Shown in pieces: positions 57,530 to 64,000 of a DNA stretch of 64,000 nt. Positions within the stretch are counted from its first letter, which is position 1, and each line of letters opens with the position of its first letter. Source of the stretch: Hofstenia miamia (lineage: Eukaryota > Xenacoelomorpha > Acoela); NCBI GenBank assembly GCA_004352715.1, contig SCFE01000077.1:829986-893985 (forward strand), read 5' to 3'. The notes under the pieces are model-generated. The model searched no databases. It was not told the origin of the DNA and was given only the letters and a program-made list of their open reading frames with translations. The translations under genes and the position numbers were made by a program.

Positions 57530-59102
57530 TTATGAACATTGATTACAAAAAATTATTTGTTTCTTTGACTTTGTATGCTTTCCACAACAAAACTTCTTAC
57601 AAATTTCACATGAATCTTTGGTTTTATTATTACATTTTGAAATCTGACAATGTACTCTTTTAGACGGTCAATGGGCTCTTCTGATAAGTTTATTCCCAGC
57701 AGTTCAAAAATTCGTTTCTTCATAAACACTCTGCGTTGGATGTTATCATTTGTAGTCTGTTTATATAAGACATATGCATTTATACCACATAGATCAAGCA
57801 TATTGAAAAACATGCAACAGGCCAACGTCGTGTTGAAGTTTTACAAGTGGTATATCTTGCCATTTGGTCCATGACATCAACACCGTATTTTGTGTTATTG
57901 TAATATTTTGTTTCTGGTAACTTTTTAGGGTGATTCTCATCAATCTTCACAGTTGGATGCATGGTACTTAGTAGGTAGACATTCTTTGACTTTTTACCTT
58001 TGTATACAGTCAATGTACACAAATCTTTATTTCTCACTATCTCACTTGAGCACAAGGGCTTCTTCTTTAGGACAGAGTCGAGAATTAGAATTTCCCGTCT
58101 TTCTTTTCTTATTGTCCCAACTATACTTGTCTTTTTTGACAGGAATGACTTTGCCATGTCTAGTGATGTGAAAAAACTGTCCATGGTCACATTATATCCT
58201 TTATTGAAGTAAGGAGCCATTAGTTTTTCACATACATGTTTAGGAAGTGTATTGTTGGGACTTTTCAACGTATCTTTACCAAGGTATGGGAATGAGTTGC
58301 ACAGATACTTTGTACCAGACACCAAAATTTGATTCCAAATATGTCTGGCTTTGAAGCCATGTACTGGATAAATGAACAACGTGATTTGCATGGAAAAATG
58401 TTAATCAATAATTAGCATATCTGAGAATTGTAAATGAATTTATCCTACAGTTCACGAATCAAACAAAATTTGTCATTAATTTTGTTTCTCTTCCTAGACT
58501 GAGCATCATCAAATCTCAAATGAGTCATAATTCATTTGAAATTATCTCTGCTCATGGTGTTTGTAAATAATGAAGGACCAAGCTCCTTGTTCCAAAGATC
58601 ATTTATAGGGGTTTTCTTTGCAACTAAAACTCCTCTTGTATATTGCAAACCAATAAATTTTTCTAGGTCTCGTTTATTTATAGAAAAATCTGAACTTGAA
58701 ATTTGGCCATGAGCATTTGTGTACTTCTCAACCATACTGAGCATTGGTTCATCAAATAATAATCTAAAAGCTGTCAATGGGCTCCCATGCTGAATGTATT
58801 TCTTTGAGTACCTTGTAGGCCCGCTCTTCTCTTTGAATATGTTTATAGCTGCAGCTTTTCCCATTGTTGATGGTAATAATCTGGGGTTCCACAATTCTCC
58901 TGATCTTGCTTTTATTAAATCCTCTGGCTGTTCAAAACAATGACTGTCATCAACCTCTTCATCACTACTATATTCACTAGACAGACCCATACGAAGATTC
59001 ACATCTTCCATAGGAAAATAGTCCTCGTCATCGCCTCCCTGAATCTAAGTCTTGACATAAAGAGAGTATCTCTTCGTTGCTAAGTCCTTTCTTTCTTGCC
59101 AT
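57530..59102 (-). pseudogene. piggyBac transposase, frameshifted
   Basis: DDE-type transposase of the piggyBac family. The minus-strand ATG at 59102-59100 starts MARKKGLSNEEILSL; a frameshift follows near 59030. The acidic N-terminus (SSEYSSDEEVDD) and the conserved GLQYTRG-like and MSRDNF segments are at 58532-59011. After a break at 58392-58531 the catalytic region (57780-58391) has YNVTMDSFFTSLDMAKSF with the first Asp, then GTIRKERREI, and KYGVDVMDQMARYTTCKTST with the last Asp. A further shift near 57800 precedes INAYVLYKQT (57553-57825). The C-terminal zinc region CEICKKFCCGKH...CNQC survives in another frame, ending at the stop 57530-57532. All domains are present, so the gene was complete before at least four frameshifts. 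Confidence 0.92.
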
Positions 59103-59171
59103 TTTGCAAAAAATATCTGAAAACTGTCCCAAATAAGTGTTATCACTGTTGCAGTCGCCAGTGAAGGGGCA
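59103..59171 (-). other. piggyBac 5' untranslated segment
   Basis: Short stretch between the transposase start and the junction with the duplicated 50445-51395 segment. Confidence 0.5.
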
Positions 59172-60120
59172 TTCGCTGTATGCCTTATTTGGGCTAGCAA
59201 TGTGCGCGGTAATAATTCGCTTTATTTATTCAATGATACATATGCGTAATTTGAATAGGGCAGATTGTCCATTAGGATGGCTTGCTCGTTCACCAGACTT
59301 AGCGCTTCCAGATGGCTTCTTGTGGGGTTAGCTTAAAATGAATTTTTTAAAGAAATTCATAACTATTCAACAGGTGAAGTCATTCATTGAAGATGAATGC
59401 ATGCAATTTACTCAACATTTTGTAGATTGCAACCGAATCATTTGTAGGACTTTTTGATGAAGTGCGTACAAGAATAAGGCATTAATTTTGATGTTTAATG
59501 TTCATTGTACAAGTTTCAATATTGTCAAAATCTATTTTTGATGTTAATAAAAATTTGAAAATGATATGTATCTGTTTCAAGAACTGGAGATAAAACAAGA
59601 TAAGTAACAAAGAAAATTATCTCTTAGCGCTTTGATTTTGATAGAAATCTAATATTAAACGACTATTCGGCCGGTATGAATAGCATCCCAACCCAACCAG
59701 TTTCTAAAGCTGTTAGTTGCAACAGCTACTACATTGCGCACATTTCTAAATTGCCTTAAATTTATGTTATGTATGGTAGCAAGTTATATATTTAATGAGT
59801 CAAGTGGCAATTCTTTGCAGATGTTTGTTTTCTGTTTATTAAAAATGTTTTGTTATGTTAATTCCTGAAATTTAACGTTTTTCAAAATTTGAAGTATCTT
59901 GAGAATAAATTTCATCGCGTAAGCAGATGAGCCAAAAGTTTGGAATTTTCTTCTAGCATTAGCTGCCTCGCTGAAATAAGCTTTTTCCATTCATGCGAAC
60001 AACAGGGAATATTTCTATTCCATTGACACGGTTGACGTTTTTGTTCAAAAACAAACATTTCCTCGACTCATTTCTTTAGATGACATGACTGTCAATCGAA
60101 GTATTAGATAAATATTTTTG
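59172..60120 (+). repeat. Second copy of 50445-51395 inside the piggyBac element
   Basis: 949 bp almost identical to intron 3 sequence, including the mariner-type C-terminal fragment. It ends abruptly at a single N (60121), after which true piggyBac end sequence resumes. The one-sided N and the identity suggest a wrong gap fill; a recent nested insertion is less likely because the segment has no terminal repeats of its own. Confidence 0.8.
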
Positions 60121-60123
60121 NTT

Positions 60124-60141
60124 GGGGTCCAAACTGACCCC
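60124..60141. repeat. Third GGGTC palindrome near the piggyBac right end
   Basis: ggggtc-caaact-gacccc, same architecture as the two subterminal palindromes (6-base loop), about 170 bp from the right TTAA. Confidence 0.65.
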
Positions 60142-60273
60142 GGCAGTCTTATTAGGTATACCATTGCATAATTACCAAAATTATAGTAACAATTAGCTAA
60201 AACTTGGTTTCTAAGTGAAACTACATATGAAAATAAAATACATAAAATATCAACAAAAAGCTTAAAATTAAAA

Positions 60274-60293
60274 ATGGGTCATTTTTGACCCAT
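60274..60293. repeat. piggyBac right subterminal palindrome
   Basis: atgggtc-attttt-gacccat, 14 bp inside the right TTAA. It has the same arms as the left palindrome with a different loop. Confidence 0.78.
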
Positions 60294-60311
60294 CCGTCTT
60301 ACTAGTGTTAA
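60288..60311 (-). repeat. piggyBac right terminal repeat with TTAA
   Basis: Read inward on the minus strand: ttaaCACTAGTAAGACGG. Mirrors the left end. Confidence 0.85.
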
Positions 60312-60499
60312 ATATAGGAGAGATAATTTAGTATATGAAATATTGACTTATTAATCGATAAAGAATTATTCATCCATTGTAGGCCAATCTAAAGCAATTT
60401 TTACGCTAACACCTGAGATTGAATAAAAACATTTTTATTTTAATTTATCAATCTTACATGTAGTAATAATATCATTCATATACTATTCATACATGAATG

Positions 60500-62083
60500 A
60501 TAAATGTTCCGTTATTTCACACGGTGTCTTAGTTACTCTAAATACATTTTATATTACTAACATAACTGATGATAAATTCACCACATTGCTGGTTGTAGAA
60601 ATTGACAACAAAATATCAGACGTTTCCATTTTTGCATTTTACTTTGAGATCAGAACACTTTTAGCTACCGCATTTGACTCTTTATTATAAAGCTCATGCC
60701 ATTTGCTAAAGTCTGCTTCTATTCCATGTGTAAAATGTGATGGATTCGGAAAGGTCAATTTTACATGCTTCTCCCAATTTCGCCATATAGATTTCAACAA
60801 ATGCACAGTGTCATTTTGTTAAAATACATTTAACACGGAATCACCCTCAATCACTACGTTTGTCTTTGAACATTTTGTAAGACTATCTTAATTAGCATGA
60901 ACATCTACTCCAAGACGGTTTAGGACCTTTAAAACAGATAAGACATAGTCATGCAATTGATTTGCAGTTAACTGTAAAACGGGTACTAATCCAATAATTC
61001 ATTTGATTTTCCACAGAGCTGAGATCATAAAGCACAAAATAGTCCTTGCAGTGCATTCATTTCTATTTTGTGCAAACCCACTAACAGTTCCTGCCTTATA
61101 GTCTATTGAGGATTCCACGTATATTTCATCTATTGTTAAAACTACTTTGGATTTTTCATTACAGAATTCTTTGTTAATAACAAAATTTAAATACGTAGAA
61201 GGCTCTAAAGTAGTTGTCACCATTAAATTAGAATGTATTAAACATTGTAAATGTCTTACATGTGGCAAGTATAGAAAATCTCTGAGGGAATTGTAATTTC
61301 TTTCAGAAAAAAGCGTACATTTGATAACCCACCAAAATTATATTCGACGTATATTGTCTTTGAAATTTATGTTTGCTTAATAAAATAAGCTGATCGCAAA
61401 TATTACCAAAATTTAACTTGTTTGCTGTGTCTACCAGCATTGAATGAGAAATTTGAATTTGATTTTCGGCAGTTAGTTGGTTAAAAATGTAGCTAAATTT
61501 TCCAATTCACACTTACGAGTTAAAACAGTAGATATGTGTTTATATTCATTAGCAGAAATTTGAAATGAGTTAGCGTAGTGATTGAACTAAATTGCTATTG
61601 ATTAAATCTAACCTTAAAGTTTTCTCAACATGTGAATATCCATTATCTCCAGCTTGATGCTTAACAAAAAAATACTGCATTATCTAAATTGAGAAACATA
61701 TAGTTTTGGAGCTTAATGTTTTCTAAGTCTTTGTAGTCTAGGTGATCATCCATGGCAAATTGATTAAGGAAATCCTTATCAAAGCCTAATCCTTTTGATT
61801 CCGGAAATTCCCTTTGAAAATGGGGAGTATTAGAAATATACTTTGGATAGTTTGGAAATAATACTGGTACAGCACTTTTCTTTAGCTTAGGATTCTTTAA
61901 TTTTCTTCTTCCCATCCTTTTAAATTCAGAGAATAATACGAAATCTGTTTCCAAAAAAAGGCTTCTGCAAACACCAATATTTGGGGTAGGGAAAAAATCC
62001 TGTCGTTTTATATTTCGTCGAAGATCCTCATTTTTAGGAAATTTATATACAGGGATATGTGGTGATCCCTTGTAGATTTGCAT
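60500..62083 (-). pseudogene. P-element/THAP9-like transposase, decayed
   Basis: Minus strand. 61661-62083 resembles a THAP zinc-finger domain: HIPVYKFPKNEDLRRN, RQDFFPTPNIGVCRS and AVPVLFPNYPKY. The expected His after the Cys (CSEHF type) is not present (CRSLF), and the first Cys pair is not visible. The middle (61270-61660) is broken by stops. 60999-61268 carries LTIDEIYVESSIDYKAGTVS and ILCFMISALWK, matching the RNase H-like catalytic region of P-element transposases (DEI-V---I-YK-G). Below 60999 PVLQLTANQL and QNDTVHLLKSIWRNW continue it, with stops. No terminal repeats were identified. Confidence 0.82.
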
Positions 62084-62133
62084 TGCAGTTCACAACAGCA
62101 CACGTCCGAGGCATTTAGTACACTAAACAGAAG

Positions 62134-63133
62134 NNNNNNNNNNNNNNNNNNNNNNNNNNNNNNNNNNNNNNNNNNNNNNNNNNNNNNNNNNNNNNNNNNN
62201 NNNNNNNNNNNNNNNNNNNNNNNNNNNNNNNNNNNNNNNNNNNNNNNNNNNNNNNNNNNNNNNNNNNNNNNNNNNNNNNNNNNNNNNNNNNNNNNNNNNN
62301 NNNNNNNNNNNNNNNNNNNNNNNNNNNNNNNNNNNNNNNNNNNNNNNNNNNNNNNNNNNNNNNNNNNNNNNNNNNNNNNNNNNNNNNNNNNNNNNNNNNN
62401 NNNNNNNNNNNNNNNNNNNNNNNNNNNNNNNNNNNNNNNNNNNNNNNNNNNNNNNNNNNNNNNNNNNNNNNNNNNNNNNNNNNNNNNNNNNNNNNNNNNN
62501 NNNNNNNNNNNNNNNNNNNNNNNNNNNNNNNNNNNNNNNNNNNNNNNNNNNNNNNNNNNNNNNNNNNNNNNNNNNNNNNNNNNNNNNNNNNNNNNNNNNN
62601 NNNNNNNNNNNNNNNNNNNNNNNNNNNNNNNNNNNNNNNNNNNNNNNNNNNNNNNNNNNNNNNNNNNNNNNNNNNNNNNNNNNNNNNNNNNNNNNNNNNN
62701 NNNNNNNNNNNNNNNNNNNNNNNNNNNNNNNNNNNNNNNNNNNNNNNNNNNNNNNNNNNNNNNNNNNNNNNNNNNNNNNNNNNNNNNNNNNNNNNNNNNN
62801 NNNNNNNNNNNNNNNNNNNNNNNNNNNNNNNNNNNNNNNNNNNNNNNNNNNNNNNNNNNNNNNNNNNNNNNNNNNNNNNNNNNNNNNNNNNNNNNNNNNN
62901 NNNNNNNNNNNNNNNNNNNNNNNNNNNNNNNNNNNNNNNNNNNNNNNNNNNNNNNNNNNNNNNNNNNNNNNNNNNNNNNNNNNNNNNNNNNNNNNNNNNN
63001 NNNNNNNNNNNNNNNNNNNNNNNNNNNNNNNNNNNNNNNNNNNNNNNNNNNNNNNNNNNNNNNNNNNNNNNNNNNNNNNNNNNNNNNNNNNNNNNNNNNN
63101 NNNNNNNNNNNNNNNNNNNNNNNNNNNNNNNNN
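62134..63133. other. Assembly gap, 1000 N
   Basis: Exactly 1000 N. It hides the N-terminus of the P-element-like gene. Confidence 0.99.
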
Positions 63134-63252
63134 TATAGTGGTTCTTAGAAAGTATTTTCCAATTTAACAATTAGAATTGAAAGCACAATATGAAGAATAT
63201 GCTTTCTTAGATATGAGAATACATTAAATACAATTTATTAACTTAAGTGAAT

Positions 63253-63655
63253 TCATTCAAAGTAATCACTTGCTGAGTGTAGTGCCTTTTGCCATCTTTT
63301 TGGTAGTTCATTGATCCCATCAGCAAATAATTTTGGCCTACATACATTAAAAGGCCACCATCTTCATGCTTTCTACACAATGGAATGATTCCCATTTTAT
63401 GATTATATCAAACAAGTAAAAATCGTTGGGCGCAATGTCTAGCCATATAAGGAGAGTGGGGTTGCAATAGGATATTCAATTGAGACAAATTTTCAAATTA
63501 TTATTGTGACATGGGGTTTCGCATTATCAAGCAATTATTGCACGCTGTGTTAATTTGTATTGAACGAAGCTGGCTTGGATTTTGTCTGCGAATATATGAA
63601 GCCATTTTTATAATGAATCCAGTTCTCGTGCTCGGTAACTAACTGTGGCAGGAAA
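63253..63655 (-). pseudogene. Mariner transposase fragment (SETMAR-type), decayed
   Basis: On the minus strand the pieces run: VTEHENWIHYKNG (usual VTGDEKWIHY, so the first catalytic Asp is His), LLDNAKPHVT (second catalytic block), LDIAPNDFYLF (third catalytic block, usual SPDLAP-D-HLF), and INELPKRWQKALHSASDYFE followed by the stop at 63253-63255. The blocks are in more than one frame, and sequence between the first and second is missing. The C-terminus is complete. Confidence 0.83.
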
Positions 63656-63990
63656 TTATTTTCCCCGTATTTCTCGATCAAGTAGGCATGCTTTCGCGAC
63701 GGGTATCTGTATACCCTTAGCCCCTCTCAGGCAGTTATTTGGGAACCAGGTTGGCAGTAAGCCTGGCTTCATTTCGGCCACCCATGAGTAGAAGTTCAAT
63801 GGTTGGAATTTTCCACTTCTAAATTTCAGAATAACAGAATTGTGTCTCGATATAACATCGCATCCGAAAATTACTTTAAGAATGAGAGAAGGGACTACTA
63901 ACAGTGAAACTTTGTGCTTGACACCTGACAACTTTAATACACCGCCATACTTCATTTCAATGGGAACAGAACTTTGGTTAGCAACTAAGT
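63656..63990 (-). pseudogene. Gypsy-type aspartic protease fragment
   Basis: The open frame has GGVLKLSGVKHKVSLLVV and LILKVIFGCDVISRHNSVI, which corresponds to the C-terminal half of a retrotransposon protease (the usual form is IIG-DFL--H). The active-site DTG region would lie beyond the window's right end. The frame is followed directly by the mariner fragment, so the pol gene was interrupted or rearranged here. It resembles neither Gypsy-1/2 nor Gypsy-3 closely. Confidence 0.6.
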
Positions 63991-64000
63991 GTTAAAATGC

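Larger units (their letters stand above)
57455..60311 (-). mobile_element. piggyBac-type DNA transposon with both ends and TTAA sites
   Basis: Left end TTAA (57455-57458) followed by CACTAGAAAGACTGAA; right end, read inward on the minus strand, TTAA (60311-60308) followed by CACTAGTAAGACGGAT. TTAA target duplication is diagnostic of piggyBac transposition. The transposase gene (57530-59102, minus) lies between. Just inside each end is a 20-bp palindrome atgggtc-N6-gacccat. Total length 2857 bp includes 949 bp (59172-60120) shared with 50445-51395 and a single N, so the original element was probably shorter. Confidence 0.9.

Overview
The window is AT-rich, intron-bearing animal DNA dominated by mobile-element remnants. 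It holds one recognisable host gene: the 5' half of an argininosuccinate synthase gene (five exons, 43590-53921, + strand). I see no bacterial gene organisation, operon, CRISPR array or RNA gene. The mixture of Ty3/Gypsy elements, two types of LINE, piggyBac, mariner-type, Tc1-like and P-element/THAP remnants suits an invertebrate, most likely an arthropod. That placement is inferred from the repeat repertoire and is not proven.

Layout. 1-4246: non-coding DNA with a palindrome-bearing minisatellite at the left edge and a 1000-N gap. 4247-8406: a Gypsy element (Gypsy-1) with two 169-bp LTRs and a decayed gag-pol. 8407-10996: non-coding DNA. 11997-13032: a small contig between two 1000-N gaps that reappears inverted at about 23126-24187. 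14033-17500: a second copy of the same Gypsy family (Gypsy-2), minus strand, inserted in a CR1/Jockey-type LINE (17501-18500). 19339-21530: a decayed L1/Tx1-type LINE. 21541-34450: a block almost free of CpG. It carries a third, different Gypsy element (CsRn1/Kabuki-like, 25480-30791) whose primer-binding site resembles the tRNA-Trp 3' end with two CpG-to-TpG changes. 34450-43500: non-coding DNA with a tandem repeat of about 183 bp. 43501-53921: the argininosuccinate synthase promoter region and exons 1-5, with mariner-type fragments in intron 3. 53922-64000: probably intron 5 and beyond, with a Tc1/mariner remnant, a piggyBac element with both ends and TTAA sites, a P-element-like transposase pseudogene, a mariner C-terminal fragment and a retroviral-type protease fragment.

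Function. Only the argininosuccinate synthase exons look like conserved host coding sequence. Their frames are open, splice sites are canonical and phases agree. The exons stop at about residue 203 of roughly 410-420, so the rest lies in a gap or beyond the window. Every transposon open reading frame is interrupted by stops, frameshifts or deletions.

Assembly quality matters. There are five gaps of exactly 1000 N, two short N runs and eight single-N joins. Most of the single Ns sit beside a nearby sequence duplication, and one short gap duplicates part of exon 3 of the synthase gene. Several apparent repeats are therefore probably scaffolding or gap-filling products. I found no convincing new biological system. 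The most unusual real signals are the CpG desert with its sharp edges, the paired subterminal palindromes of the piggyBac element, and the palindromic 51-bp array at the left end.
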